Positions 1 through 11,312 of a DNA stretch of 64,000 bases are shown here, one piece after another (the first letter of the stretch is position 1; every line of letters starts with the position of its first letter). The position numbers were made by a program, and so were the translations under genes. The DNA lies in the NCBI RefSeq assembly GCF_000981225.1, contig NZ_LAJC01000005.1:57991-121990 (forward strand). Direction: 5' to 3'. Under the pieces are notes generated by a model. It ran no database searches, was not told the DNA's origin, and saw nothing but the letters and a program-made list of their open reading frames with translations. The stretch comes from Allosalinactinospora lopnorensis. Its GTDB lineage: Bacteria > Actinomycetota > Actinomycetes > Streptosporangiales > Streptosporangiaceae.

Positions 1-1232
1 GTGACCCCCTCGTCCGGCTGTATTCGTACCACCAGGGCGTTCTCCCCGAGTTCGGAGACGTCGCCGCGGCTGAACATCTGGTGCGGGGCGCGCTGGAAGA
101 CCAGCGCCACCTCGGTCACCCTGCGGCCCAGGCGCTTGCCGGTACGCAGGTAGAACGGAACACCGGCCCATCGGCGGGTGTTCACGCCGAGTTTCATCGC
201 CGCGTAGGTCTCGGTGGCGGAGTCGGAGGGGATGCCCTCCTCCTCCAGGTAGTCGCGGACCTCGGTACTGCCCTGCCAGCCCGCGGCGTACTGGCCGCGC
301 GCGGTTCCGGCGGCGAGGTCCGGCGGGAGGGTCACCGCGGAGAGCACCTTCTCCTTCTCCGTGCGGATGGCGTCGGCGGTGAAGGAGACCGGTTCCTCCA
401 TCGCCACCAGCGCCAGGAGCTGCAGCAGGTGGTTCTGGATGACGTCCCGGGCCGCGCCGATCCCGTCGTAGTAGCCGGCGCGGCCCCCCACACCGATGTC
501 CTCGGCCATGGTGATCTGCACGTGGTCGACGTAGCCGCGGTTCCACACCGGTTCGAACAGCGTGTTGGCGAACCGCAGCGCCATGATGTTCTGGACGGTC
601 TCCTTGCCCAGGTAGTGGTCGATTCTGAAGACGGACTGCGGTGGGAAGACCTCATCGACGACCGCGTTGAGGTCCCTGGCGCTCTCCAGGTCGTGGCCGA
701 ACGGTTTCTCGATGACGACCCGTCGCCAGGCACCGGGGTCGGGCTCGGTGAGTCCGGAACGCTTGAGCTGCTTGAGAACGGTCGGGAACAGCTTCGGCGG
801 CAGCGAGAGATAGAAGCCGTAGTTGCCTCCGGTGCCCCGCTGGTGGTCCAGTTCGCCGACAGTGTGGGCCAGCTTGTCGAACGCCTCGTCGTCGTGCAGC
901 TCACCCTGGACGAACCGGATGCCCTCGCTGAGCTGGCGCCAGACCTCCTCGCGGAAGGGGGTGCGGGCGTGCTCGCGGACGGCGTCGTGGGTCTGCCGGA
1001 TGAAGTCCTGGTGCTCCCAATCGCGGCGGGCGAACCCGACCAGACCGAACGCGGGCGGCAGCAGTCCGCGGTTGGCCAGGTCGTAGATCGCCGGGAGCAG
1101 CTTCTTCTGGGCCAGATCTCCTGTGACCCCGAACAGCACCAGCACGCTCGGGCCGGCGATGCGTGGCAGCCGGCGATCCAGCGCGTTGCGCAGCGGGTTG
1201 GGGACCGCTCCCGGCATCACCGGTTCTTTCAC
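1..1232 (-). CDS. zwf: Glucose-6-phosphate 1-dehydrogenase, C-terminus cut by the window edge
   Basis: Oxidises glucose-6-phosphate to 6-phosphogluconolactone with NADP+, the entry step of the oxidative pentose phosphate pathway. The reading frame is open from a GTG at 1232 to the left edge, giving 410 of the roughly 510 residues usual for the family, so about 100 C-terminal residues lie outside. Visible: the N-terminal dinucleotide-binding segment VLFGVTGDLAQKKLLPAIYDL, the substrate-binding signature RIDHYLGKE (catalytic His inside it), and the EKPFGHDL segment. I chose GTG 1232 because GGGGAG stands 6 bases upstream; ATG 1217 is an alternative. It is the fourth gene of tkt-tal-pgi-zwf, 69 bases after pgi; opcA and pgl would be expected to follow outside the window. 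Confidence 0.95.
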   Translation of the reverse strand, partial: MKEPVMPGAVPNPLRNALDRRLPRIAGPSVLVLFGVTGDLAQKKLLPAIYDLANRGLLPPAFGLVGFARRDWEHQDFIRQTHDAVREHARTPFREEVWRQLSEGIRFVQGELHDDEAFDKLAHTVGELDHQRGTGGNYGFYLSLPPKLFPTVLKQLKRSGLTEPDPGAWRRVVIEKPFGHDLESARDLNAVVDEVFPPQSVFRIDHYLGKETVQNIMALRFANTLFEPVWNRGYVDHVQITMAEDIGVGGRAGYYDGIGAARDVIQNHLLQLLALVAMEEPVSFTADAIRTEKEKVLSAVTLPPDLAAGTARGQYAAGWQGSTEVRDYLEEEGIPSDSATETYAAMKLGVNTRRWAGVPFYLRTGKRLGRRVTEVALVFQRAPHQMFSRGDVSELGENALVVRIQPDEGV

Positions 1233-1264
1233 GTCGAACTCCCCGTGTGATCGTGCTTGTGTCG

Positions 1265-1292
1265 CCGGCCGCGGCCCCGTTGCCGCGGCCGG
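1265..1292 (-). terminator. Intercistronic hairpin between pgi and zwf
   Basis: A perfect 11-bp stem (CCGGCCGCGGC paired with GCCGCGGCCGG) with a 6-base loop lies in the 69-base gap between pgi and zwf. No T-run follows in the direction of transcription, and zwf begins 33 bases later. It is more likely a partial attenuator or RNA-stability element than a full terminator. Confidence 0.5.
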
Positions 1293-1301
1293 GAGGTCCG
1301 T

Positions 1302-2936
1302 CTAGGCGCGCAGGGCGGTGACCGCCTGCCGCACGCGGGCCAGACCGGCGTCGCGGTCGCGCAGGTGCAGCCGTACGGAGGGGCGTCCGCGGCCCCCGAG
1401 CGCTCCGAAGTCGCCGAGCGCCTGGGCGAGCTGCAGCCGGCCGAAGGTGTACGGGCGCCCCGGGATCGGCAGATCCACCGTACTCTCCCCCGTGATCTGC
1501 AGGAACACGCCGTTGGCCGGTCCTCCCTTGTGGTACTGCCCGGTGGAGTGCAGGAAGCGCGGCCCCCAGCCGAACGTCACCGGCCGCGGTGTCGACCGGG
1601 CGAGGTCGGCGCGCAGTTCGGCGGTGGAGCTGTCGCCGATTCGGTCCAGGTAGGCCATGACGGCCAGGTAGCCGGACTCGGGCACGGCGCGGAGCAGAGC
1701 CCGCAGGACTCCGTCGAGGTCGCCGGTGCCGTCCGGCAGGATGCCCGTGACAGCGTCGGCGTAGACCTCCACGGCGCCGTCGACCAGCAGCGGCGTCCCC
1801 GTGGGCAGGGGGGTGTCCACGTGCGATTCCAGCAGCGCCTTGGTGTTGTCCTTGGACTCCTGGACGTTGGGCTGGTTGAACGGGTCGATGCCGAGCAGCC
1901 GGCCGGCGATGGCGGTGGCGTACTCCCAGGCCAGGAAGTGCGCCCCCAGTGGGCCGGAGACCACGGTGTCGCTCGTCTGGGCGGGGCCCGCCTCCTTGCC
2001 CGCGGAGTAGGTGGCGAGGTGCGTGTCGGAGGCGGTGGCCGGCGTATCGATGCCCTCCACGACAATGGGAAGCAGTCCGGTCCCGTTCTTCCCGGTGGAC
2101 TCGGCCACCAGCTGTTCGATCCAGTCGCTCAGGCCGACCGGCGTGTCGCCGGCCAGCACGACCTTGTCGTGACCGGTGAAACCACCCAAGGCGGCGCCGA
2201 GCAGCAGTGCGGGATTCTCCGTCTCGCTGCTCAGCGATCGCAGCAGGGCCTCGGCTTCGTCCAGCAGCGTCTCGACGTCCACGCCGGCCAGCTTGGCGGG
2301 GACCAGGCCGAAAGCGGTCAGCGCGCTGTAGCGCCCGCCCACGTTGGGATCGGCGAGAAAGGTCCGGTACCCGCGTTCCGCCGCCAGCTCCGCCAGCGGG
2401 GAACCGGGGTCGGTGACCACAACGATGCGTTCGGCGGGGTCGATGCCGGCCTCGCGAAAGGCCTCCTCGAAGGCGCGGCGGTGGCTGTCGGTCTCGATCG
2501 TCCCGCCGCTCTTGGAGGACACCACCACGATCGTGCGCTCCAGTCCCTCCGACAGGGCGCGCCGGATCTGCCCGGGGTCCGTGGTGTCGAGCGTGATCAG
2601 CTCCGCACCACGGTCGGCGGCGATGACCTCCGGCGCGAGCGAGGAGCCGCCCATACCGGAGAGGACGACGCGGTCGAGGCCGGCGGCGCGGACCTCCGCG
2701 GCCAGGCGGTCCAGCTCGGGTAGCAGGGCGCGCGAGGAACGGGGCAGGTCGAGCCAGCCGAGCCGGATGGCCGCTTCAGCGGCGGCGTCGGGGCCCCACA
2801 GTGTGGCGTCCTTGGCCGCCAGCTTCGCCGCGACCCCGTCCGCGGCGAGGGCCTTCATGGCGGAGCCTGCCGCTTCGGCCGCGCTGCCGCGCACCTCAAC
2901 GGTGAGATTCCCGGCCCGTACCTGAACACTATTCAC
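1302..2936 (-). CDS. pgi: Glucose-6-phosphate isomerase
   Basis: Interconverts glucose-6-phosphate and fructose-6-phosphate in the cytoplasm, linking glycolysis to the pentose phosphate pathway. The product is 544 residues, of the type found in actinobacterial pentose phosphate operons. It has the sugar-phosphate-binding SIS architecture: GMGGSSLAPEV near residue 95, SSKSGGTIET (phosphate-binding Ser/Thr cluster) near residue 143, DPNVGGRYSALTAFGL near residue 200, and a conserved QESKDNTK segment in the C-terminal half. Start is GTG 2936, preceded by AGGAAGGATC. It lies between tal (121 bases upstream) and zwf (69 bases downstream) on the same strand, so co-transcription is likely. Keeping pgi next to zwf lets fructose-6-phosphate from tkt and tal be recycled for NADPH production. 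Confidence 0.95.
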   Translation of the reverse strand: MNSVQVRAGNLTVEVRGSAAEAAGSAMKALAADGVAAKLAAKDATLWGPDAAAEAAIRLGWLDLPRSSRALLPELDRLAAEVRAAGLDRVVLSGMGGSSLAPEVIAADRGAELITLDTTDPGQIRRALSEGLERTIVVVSSKSGGTIETDSHRRAFEEAFREAGIDPAERIVVVTDPGSPLAELAAERGYRTFLADPNVGGRYSALTAFGLVPAKLAGVDVETLLDEAEALLRSLSSETENPALLLGAALGGFTGHDKVVLAGDTPVGLSDWIEQLVAESTGKNGTGLLPIVVEGIDTPATASDTHLATYSAGKEAGPAQTSDTVVSGPLGAHFLAWEYATAIAGRLLGIDPFNQPNVQESKDNTKALLESHVDTPLPTGTPLLVDGAVEVYADAVTGILPDGTGDLDGVLRALLRAVPESGYLAVMAYLDRIGDSSTAELRADLARSTPRPVTFGWGPRFLHSTGQYHKGGPANGVFLQITGESTVDLPIPGRPYTFGRLQLAQALGDFGALGGRGRPSVRLHLRDRDAGLARVRQAVTALRA

Positions 2937-3057
2937 TGCGACCGATCCTTCCTGGATTTCTCGCGCGTATTGCTCGTGGTTGGATTGTCCGCCGTCCGGA
3001 GGGCGCCCGTCAGCGATTCGCGGCGGAAGCCCTCCGCGCGTCGACCGCCCGAAGCGG

Positions 3058-4178
3058 TCACCGCCCGCCGAGGCGCTGGGCGATGCCGTCCAGCAGCGCT
3101 TCCCAGGACTTCTCGAACTTCACGACGCCGTCCTCCTCCAGGAACCGCACGACGTCGTCGTAGTCCACCCCCACCGAGGCGAGGGCGTTCAGGTCGGCCC
3201 GGGCGCGGGCGTAATCGCCGCGCACCGTGTCGCCGGTGATCTCGCCGTGGTCGGCGGTGGCCTCCAGGGTGGCCTCCGGCATCGTGTTGACGGTGTCGGG
3301 TGCGACCAGCTCGGTGACATAGCGGGTGTCCGCGTAAGAAGGGTCCTTCACGCCTGTGGAGGCCCACAGCGGACGCTGCGGTGTGGCCCCGGCGGCCTTC
3401 AGCGCCTTCCAGCGCTCGGAACCGAAGACCTCCTCGTAGGCCTGATAGGCCAGACGGGCGTTGGCGATCGCCGCGCGGCCGCGCAGCCCGGCGGCCTCAT
3501 CGGTCCCGATCTGCTCCAGGCGCTTGTCGACCTCGGTGTCCACCCGGCTGACGAAGAACGAGGCGACCGACTGGATCGCCGCGAGGTCGCGGCCGTTCTC
3601 GCGGGCCTGCTCCAGGCCGGTGATGAAGGCCTCCATCACCTGGCGGTGGCGCTCCAGCGAGAAGATCAGCGTGACGTTGACGCTGATGCCCTCCGCCAGG
3701 GCGCGGGTTATGGCCGGCAGCCCCTCGACGGTGGCCGGGATCTTGATCATCAGGTTGGGCCGGTCGACCAGCCACCACAGGGCGCGGGCCTCGGCGACGG
3801 TGCGCTCGGTGTCGCGCGCCAGCTGGGGTCGACCTCCAGCGACACCCGGCCGTCGATGCGGTCGGAGGAGTCGTACAGGGGTCGCAGGACGTCGGCGGCC
3901 CAGCGGATGTCGTAGCCGGTGATGGCGCGCACCGCCTCACCCACCGAGATATCGCGCAGGGCGAGGTCGTGCAGCTGGGCGTCGTAGGCGTCGCCCTCTT
4001 TGAGCGCCTTCTCGAAGATCGTCGGGTTGGAGGTGACACCGACCACGTTGCGCTCGGTGATCAGCTTCGCGAGGTTGCCTGATCGGAGCCGTTCACGGCT
4101 GATGTCGTCCAGCCATACGGCGACGCCCTCACCGGACAACGCGCCCAGCGGGTTCGTGTTGCCTCGTGGATTCGTCAT
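3058..4178 (-). pseudogene. tal: Transaldolase, interrupted by an apparent 1-base deletion
   Basis: Transfers a dihydroxyacetone unit from sedoheptulose-7-phosphate to glyceraldehyde-3-phosphate. The first half starts at ATG 4178 (AGGAAGAAGG upstream) and is normal through the [13 protein letters not shown] motif and RVSLEVDP. The frame then fails at the GGGG run at 3825-3828 (plus strand). The second half, in the neighbouring frame, resumes with [17 protein letters not shown] and contains the Schiff-base lysine motif MIKIPAT and the C-terminal helices. Adding one C (minus strand) gives [18 protein letters not shown] and a normal 373-residue protein. Transaldolase is a core enzyme here and both halves are intact, so I consider a sequencing error much more likely than a true pseudogene. 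Confidence 0.9.
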
Positions 4179-4296
4179 TGGCCTTCTTCCTCGTCGGTCG
4201 TCGGGCCGCGGCCGGTTCGCGCACGCGCTGCCCAACCCTGCTCGCCCCTTGCACGGCACGAACGCCCAGCCGGTTCGAGGGCGCGCGCCCAACGTA

Positions 4297-4333
4297 AAGG
4301 AGGGCCCTTCCCGTTCGGTGAAGGGCCCTCCTT
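4297..4333 (-). terminator. Hairpin terminator downstream of tkt
   Basis: A perfect 14-bp stem (AAGGAGGGCCCTTC / GAAGGGCCCTCCTT) with a 9-base loop lies 8 bases after the tkt stop codon. On the minus strand the stem is followed by TTTACG. It may end part of the tkt transcripts, with tal 118 bases further on also served by read-through or its own promoter. Confidence 0.75.
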
Positions 4334-4340
4334 ATAACAC

Positions 4341-6461
<2,121 letters not shown>

Positions 6462-7047
6462 GCGGGCTCAGGGCTCCTTTCGGGCAATCCAGCTCATCAC
6501 CACGGGCATCCGTGCCGGGTAATGCGAGGCTATCCATGGTTGGGCCGGCCTGCCAGAGTGATCCACACGCAGGAGGCGATCGCCGTGGGACCGGCTGGCG
6601 CATGGCCGTTCCGCGGGCCGGAGGGCCGCCCAGGGAAAACGACAAGTGCGGCCAAGTGCGAGCCTATCGCTCACCTTGTTGTGGCCACCATGTCTCTTGG
6701 CCGCCTGCGGGACGAGCCGGCGGGCGGGATGCCGGCCGCAGAGGCTCCACCGCTCCGCGTGGCAGCGGCCCCGCGGGCCGCCCGCCGCGGTGGGTGTCCC
6801 CGTCCCGGTAGGCTGCGCTGCGGCGTGCGCGGGTGCGGCCCCCGGTCAACCGGGCCCTGATGTAAGTACTACAGTATGTCGTTGACGGGATTATGCGCGT
6901 TCCCGATGTGGCGTCAGGAGCAGCCGCGTTCCCGATGTGGCGAGCAGTGAAGATTCCCGACTCTTTGAGGTTCAGCGTGTCTGTGTCCGTAGTGCGGATG
7001 TTCCCCGCCGTGCGATCCGGGCCGTGCGGCCGCCCCGTGAACGGGCC
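6462..7047. other. 586-bp divergent intergenic region between tkt and ctaB
   Basis: No convincing gene. The left 400 bases are GC-rich without clear structure. Around 6870-6885 is an AT-richer patch (TACTACAGTATG) that could be a promoter element. At 6896-6942 is an 18-bp direct repeat, annotated separately. Promoters for both tkt (minus) and ctaB (plus) must lie here. Confidence 0.5.
6896..6942. repeat. Two 18-bp direct repeats upstream of ctaB
   Basis: CGCGTTCCCGATGTGGCG occurs exactly twice, at 6896-6913 and 6925-6942, 29 bases apart start to start, 105 bases before the ctaB start codon. Two identical copies with near three-turn spacing suggest a tandem operator, but a small local duplication is also possible. 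Confidence 0.6.
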
Positions 7048-8088
7048 ATGGCGGTTCCGGCCGTGGATGCGGCGGTCCTGATGGCATTGCTGAACGGAGC
7101 CGAGCAGGGACCGCCCAACCCGCGAGCCGATGGTGCCGATGGTGAGGCGCGGTCGGCCGGTGCACGGCCGGGAAGCGCCGGAGACGCCCCGTCCGTGCGC
7201 GCCTACCTGCGCGCCTATGTCGCGCTGTCCAAGCCCCGCGTCATCGAGCTGCTGCTCATCACCACGATTCCGGTGATGTTCGTGGCCGCCGGCGGTGTTC
7301 CCCCGCTGTGGACCGCGGTCGCCACCCTGGTCTTCGGCACCATGTCGGCGGCCAGCGCCAATGCGATCAACTGCTACCTCGACCGCGACATCGACCAGGA
7401 GATGCGGCGCACCCGCCGCCGCCCGGTCGCCATGGACCAGGTCACTCCGCGCGGTGCGATGCTCTACGGGCTCGTGCTGGCCACGGGGTCGACGGCCGGG
7501 TTCGCGCTGTTCGTGAACTGGTTGTCGGCCGCGCTGTCGTTGTTCGCGATCCTCTTCTACATCTTCGTCTACACGATGCTGCTCAAGCGGCGCACGGCGC
7601 AGAACGTCGTGTGGGGCGGGATCGCCGGATGCATGCCCGTGCTGATCGGCTGGGCGGCCATCACCGACCGGCTGGACTGGGCGCCGTTCATCCTGTTCCT
7701 CGTCGTGTTCTTCTGGACTCCGCCGCACACGTGGGCGCTGGCGATGCGCTACCGGGAGGACTACGCGGCCGCTAAGGTCCCGATGCTCCCGGTTGTGGCG
7801 GGGGAGCGCCGGGTGCTGCTGGAGTGCGTGCTGTACAGCTGGGCGACCGTCGCGGTGTCGGTGTTCCTCTGGCCGGTGGCCGGGACCACGCTCTTCTATC
7901 CGGCGGTGGCCCTCGCCCTGGGCGCGGTCCTGCTGGTGCAGGCGCACCGGCTGCTCCACCGGGTGCGGTCGGGCCTCTCGGGTGCCCAGCTCAGGACGAT
8001 GGGTTTCTTCCACCTGTCCAACGCCTACCTGGCGCTGCTCTTCGCGGCCGTCACCATCGACCCCCTGCTCGCCGGAGTCATCGGCTGA
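7048..8088 (+). CDS. ctaB: Protoheme IX farnesyltransferase (haem O synthase)
   Basis: Adds a farnesyl group to haem B to make haem O, the precursor of haem A for aa3-type cytochrome oxidase. UbiA-type integral membrane prenyltransferase of 346 residues with about nine hydrophobic helices. The first Asp-rich motif is [19 protein letters not shown]; the second conserved region is the segment [17 protein letters not shown] followed by [26 protein letters not shown] 7048 is taken as start; ATG 7081 is equally possible because neither has a strong ribosome binding site and the first 40 residues are poorly conserved. Its partner ctaA is at 10.0-11.1 kb, so both steps of haem A synthesis are present. 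Confidence 0.95.
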   Translation: MAVPAVDAAVLMALLNGAEQGPPNPRADGADGEARSAGARPGSAGDAPSVRAYLRAYVALSKPRVIELLLITTIPVMFVAAGGVPPLWTAVATLVFGTMSAASANAINCYLDRDIDQEMRRTRRRPVAMDQVTPRGAMLYGLVLATGSTAGFALFVNWLSAALSLFAILFYIFVYTMLLKRRTAQNVVWGGIAGCMPVLIGWAAITDRLDWAPFILFLVVFFWTPPHTWALAMRYREDYAAAKVPMLPVVAGERRVLLECVLYSWATVAVSVFLWPVAGTTLFYPAVALALGAVLLVQAHRLLHRVRSGLSGAQLRTMGFFHLSNAYLALLFAAVTIDPLLAGVIG

Positions 8089-8157
8089 TCGGTCGCTTCA
8101 CGGCCCGGGCCGCGGCCACCATGGCGGTGTGCCCCAGTGGCCAGGGACACGCCTGCG

Positions 8158-8577
8158 TCAGCGCACGGTTCGGTGGGCCGAGGAGGTCCAGCTCCAGACG
8201 AACACCCACGTGACCAGCACCACGAGGGTCATTCCCATGACGACGTGCAGGTCGAGCACGCCGTGGCTGCCGAGGTAGGCCTGCAGGAAACCGAGTGCGA
8301 ACGCGAGCGTGCTCAGCATCAGGGGCAGAACGGAGCCCCGGCCGGGCCGCCAGAACAGCGTCGCGGCCACGAGCTGGAAGCCTGCGACAGCGTGCAGCAT
8401 GATCGCGCCCTTGGAGTGCAGCGGCAGGATGTCGCTGGCCCCCGCGATGAGCTGGCCGGCGGTGCCGAATTCGAACACCACCAGAGCCGCGTGTATGAGC
8501 ACGGCCGCGCGCAGGACCCACAGATAGGGCGTCGAGGTCTCGGTCGGAGCTGGTGCGGCGACGTCTTTCTGGATCAT
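8158..8577 (-). CDS. Small four-helix membrane protein, histidine-containing, function unknown
   Basis: A 139-residue protein with four predicted transmembrane helices. Histidines sit in or at the ends of helices: VLIHAAL (helix 1), LPLHSKGAIMLHAVAGF (helix 2), YLGSHGVLDLHVVMGM (helix 3-4). The pattern recalls haem-binding four-helix membrane modules such as a half-unit of CtaA, but I see no diagnostic motif. ATG 8577 is chosen because the sequence upstream of it looks non-coding. The gene converges on ctaB (69-bp gap) and diverges from prsW. Its place between the two haem A synthesis genes makes a role in haem, quinone or oxidase biogenesis conceivable; this is inference only. Confidence 0.75.
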   Translation of the reverse strand: MIQKDVAAPAPTETSTPYLWVLRAAVLIHAALVVFEFGTAGQLIAGASDILPLHSKGAIMLHAVAGFQLVAATLFWRPGRGSVLPLMLSTLAFALGFLQAYLGSHGVLDLHVVMGMTLVVLVTWVFVWSWTSSAHRTVR

Positions 8578-8819
8578 GAGGAGATTCTCTCCAAGCTTTG
8601 GCCGTGCTCGACGAGGTGGAGCACGGTTCTTACTCGACTCAAAGGTGGAAACGGAGCGGGCCGGTGTCCGGTTCACGGTTCCGAGGAGTGCGCACCAGCT
8701 GGCCCCGCTTTTCCGCATCGGGATCCGGGGCAGAGGTCCGCCCGGAGGGCGCGGCGGGTCCGTTGCCCGGACCGAACGCGCTTCGGCGGCAGGACGCCGA
8801 AGCGCTACGATCGGAGATC

Positions 8820-10142
8820 ATGCCCGCACTTGACACCAAAGCGATTCTGCAGGGGCATAAGCCCGGTTACCGATCCACCGCGATAGGTGCCGGTATCGCC
8901 GTCTGCGTCCTCTGCGCGCTGGGAATACTCGGCTACCTCCTGTGGGCCGGGCTGGACACCGGCGGGGTCGCGGGCGGATTCGGCTTCCTGCTCAGCGTGG
9001 TGGCGGCGACCATTCCCGTCGCCATCGTGATCCCGCTGATCCTACTGCTGGACCGGTTGGAGCCCGAACCGGGGTCGATGCTGGTCTTCGCCTTCGTCTG
9101 GGGAGCGGGCGTCGCGGTGGTGCTGTCGCTGCTGCTGAACACCGTAGGCATGGAGCTCTACGCCGTGCCCGTGTTCGGGCCGGACGTCGGTGTCGTGTTC
9201 AGCACGGCCGTGATAGCGCCGGTGGTGGAGGAGAGCGCCAAAGGGCTTGTCCTGCTCATCCTGCTTTGGCGGCGCCGCCAGGAGATCGACGACTACACCG
9301 ATGGTGTGATCTATGCGGCCATGGTGGCCATCGGGTTCGCGTTCTCCGAGAACGTCCTGTACTTCCTGAGCTCGTTCTTCGAGCAAGGGCTGTTCGGTCT
9401 GGCCTTCACGTTCGTGCTGCGCGGGCTGATCGCGCCGTTCGGCCACCCCCTCTACACGGCCATGATCGGCATCGGCGTCGCCTACGCGGCCATCAACCGC
9501 GGGAAGCCGCGGTTGCTCGCCCCGGTCGCCGGGTGGGTGGGGGCTGTGCTGCTGCACGCGATCTGGAACGGGTCCGTGATCTTCGGCTGGCTCGGCCTGG
9601 GGGTCGCCTACCTGCTGCTCTTCTTCGTGCTCATCGCGATCATCGTCATCGCGGTGCAGGATCGGCGCCGCCAGGTCGGCGCGATCGCCTCTTACCTGCC
9701 GCCCTACATCCCCACCGGGCTGGTGACCCCGGCCGACATCCGGATGCTCAGCTCGATGGACGGCCGCCGTGCGGCACGGGGGTGGGCGCAGCGCAACGCC
9801 GGCCAGCGCGGCAGGCGGGCCATGAAGGACTACCAGTTGGCCGCCACCGAACTGGCGCTACTGCACCAGCGCCAGGCTCGGGGAGTGGCGCGGCCGGGCT
9901 TCGACGAGCGGCGCGACGCGCTCCTGGCTCTCATGCACGTCGCGCGTGATGCCTTCCTGGGGCGGACGGCGGAGCCCATGCCCCCGGTATGGGCCCCGAG
10001 GGCGACCGACTCCGGTTTCCTGAGGCGTTCCGAGTTCGCGCACGTCATCACACAGGCCCGGGCCGCAGGCGAGGTTCAGGGGCCGAAGGGGAGCGGGGAG
10101 CGGCCTCCACAGGGCCCGCAGGGCTGGGAGCAGGGCCGGTGA
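8820..10142 (+). CDS. PrsW-family intramembrane metalloprotease
   Basis: Membrane protein of 440 residues with about eight helices and a long cytoplasmic C-terminal tail. PrsW family motifs are all visible: EESAKG (first metal/catalytic Glu pair) after FSTAVIAPVV, FAFSENVLYF, GHPLYTAMIGIG and LHAIWNGS with the conserved His residues. Characterised members cleave anti-sigma factors within the membrane (Bacillus PrsW on RsiW); many actinobacterial members have no known substrate. Start is ATG 8820 with GGAG 5-8 bases upstream. The roughly 150-residue tail is charged and rich in Arg, Gly and Pro. Its last 95 bases overlap the 3' end of ctaA on the opposite strand. Confidence 0.88.
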   Translation: MPALDTKAILQGHKPGYRSTAIGAGIAVCVLCALGILGYLLWAGLDTGGVAGGFGFLLSVVAATIPVAIVIPLILLLDRLEPEPGSMLVFAFVWGAGVAVVLSLLLNTVGMELYAVPVFGPDVGVVFSTAVIAPVVEESAKGLVLLILLWRRRQEIDDYTDGVIYAAMVAIGFAFSENVLYFLSSFFEQGLFGLAFTFVLRGLIAPFGHPLYTAMIGIGVAYAAINRGKPRLLAPVAGWVGAVLLHAIWNGSVIFGWLGLGVAYLLLFFVLIAIIVIAVQDRRRQVGAIASYLPPYIPTGLVTPADIRMLSSMDGRRAARGWAQRNAGQRGRRAMKDYQLAATELALLHQRQARGVARPGFDERRDALLALMHVARDAFLGRTAEPMPPVWAPRATDSGFLRRSEFAHVITQARAAGEVQGPKGSGERPPQGPQGWEQGR

Positions 10143-11148
10143 CGGCGACGCGTTCCGCGGTGGCGAAGTACAGCCGGGCGATGGCGATCCAGGTAAGGGC
10201 CGATCCCAGGACGTGCAGCACCACGAGCCCTTCGGGAACGCCGAGGATGTACTGGGTGTAGCCGATGATCCCCTGCCCGAGGAGCGCGGCCAGAACCAGC
10301 CACGCCTGGAGTCGGACTGGGCGGGGCGCGCGGGCGCGCGTGAGCAGCACGGTCAGGGCGACCGCGAGGATGAGGACGCTCCAGGCCAGCCAGGCGTGCG
10401 TCCGCGCCACCGCGACCATGTCGAACCCCCAGCGGGGGGCGCCGGGGTCGCCGCCGTGCGGGCCGTTGCCGGTGACGACGGTCCCCGCGACCAGCACCAG
10501 GAATCCGAGGACGGCCAGCGTCGCGGCGAGCCTACGGGCGAGGGGACTCACAGTGAGCCGCAGCTCGCCCCGGGGCTCGCGGCAGCGCACGTAGAACGCC
10601 ACGGTGAGGAAGACCACGAGCATCGAGAGCAGGAAGTGCGAGGCCACCGACGCCGGGTGCAGCTCGCTCCAGACGGTGATACCGCCGACCACGGCCTGCC
10701 CGAGGACCCCCGCTGGGACCAGGGCGGCCATGACCATCAGGTCGCGGCGGCGCGGGCGCAGCCGCAGCACGGCGATGAGCACGATGACGCCCACGGCCAG
10801 GACCAGGAACGTCAGGGTCCGGTTGCCGAACTCGATCGCGGCCTGCAGTGCGGTGTGCCCGGTGTCGACCGGGACGAAGCTGTCGGGTGTGCACCTGGGC
10901 CACTCCGAGCAGCCCAGCCCCGAGGCGGTGACCCGCACGGTGGCGCCGCTCACCGCGATGCCGGCGTTGACGACGATGTTCCCCAGGGCCCACCAGCGCA
11001 GTGAGTTCGTCGTCGGTTCCCAGGCCGTCCTCGCCAGCAGGACGAGAGCCAGGACCCCGACCGCGGAGAACGCGACCTGCCACGCCCATAGCGGCAGGTT
11101 GAGAAACACGATGTCGCCTGCGGCGAGCACAGGTGGGGAACCGGTCAT
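10048..11148 (-). CDS. ctaA: Haem A synthase (COX15/CtaA family)
   Basis: Converts haem O to haem A by oxidising a methyl group, needed for aa3-type oxidase. Protein of 366 residues with eight predicted helices in two four-helix repeats. Family features: GATVRVTASGLGCSEWPRC with the conserved cysteine pair in the first extracytoplasmic loop, EFGNRTLTF (conserved Glu/Arg), GGITVWSELHPASVASHF (haem-ligand His), and the second-half equivalents ARTHAWLAW and GLVVLHVLGS. Start ATG 11148. The C-terminal 40 residues after helix eight are Pro/Arg-rich and overlap the end of the convergent prsW gene by 95 bases. Confidence 0.94.
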   Translation of the reverse strand: MTGSPPVLAAGDIVFLNLPLWAWQVAFSAVGVLALVLLARTAWEPTTNSLRWWALGNIVVNAGIAVSGATVRVTASGLGCSEWPRCTPDSFVPVDTGHTALQAAIEFGNRTLTFLVLAVGVIVLIAVLRLRPRRRDLMVMAALVPAGVLGQAVVGGITVWSELHPASVASHFLLSMLVVFLTVAFYVRCREPRGELRLTVSPLARRLAATLAVLGFLVLVAGTVVTGNGPHGGDPGAPRWGFDMVAVARTHAWLAWSVLILAVALTVLLTRARAPRPVRLQAWLVLAALLGQGIIGYTQYILGVPEGLVVLHVLGSALTWIAIARLYFATAERVAVTGPAPSPAGPVEAAPRSPSAPEPRLRPGPV

Positions 11149-11312
11149 ACGACGAACTGTAGTAGAGGTCGCTCCGCCCCTTGAACTGCGGTGCCGGTTC
11201 GCGGTACGGGGCCGGAGTAGTCAAATGAGCAGGACCTCGTGACAGGGGCGTCGCGGCAGGGTTAGATGGGGCGACGTTCCGTAACCGTTCGACAACCCCT
11301 CGGGATCGCCCC

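Noticed and set aside
81..1250. Plus-strand open frame opposite zwf
   Set aside because: The minus strand encodes an unmistakable glucose-6-phosphate dehydrogenase; the plus-strand product has no recognisable features.
6870..6885. TACTACAGTATG resembling a BlaI/MecI-type operator
   Set aside because: The second half-site (TGTAGTA) is absent and no BlaI-like regulator is nearby.
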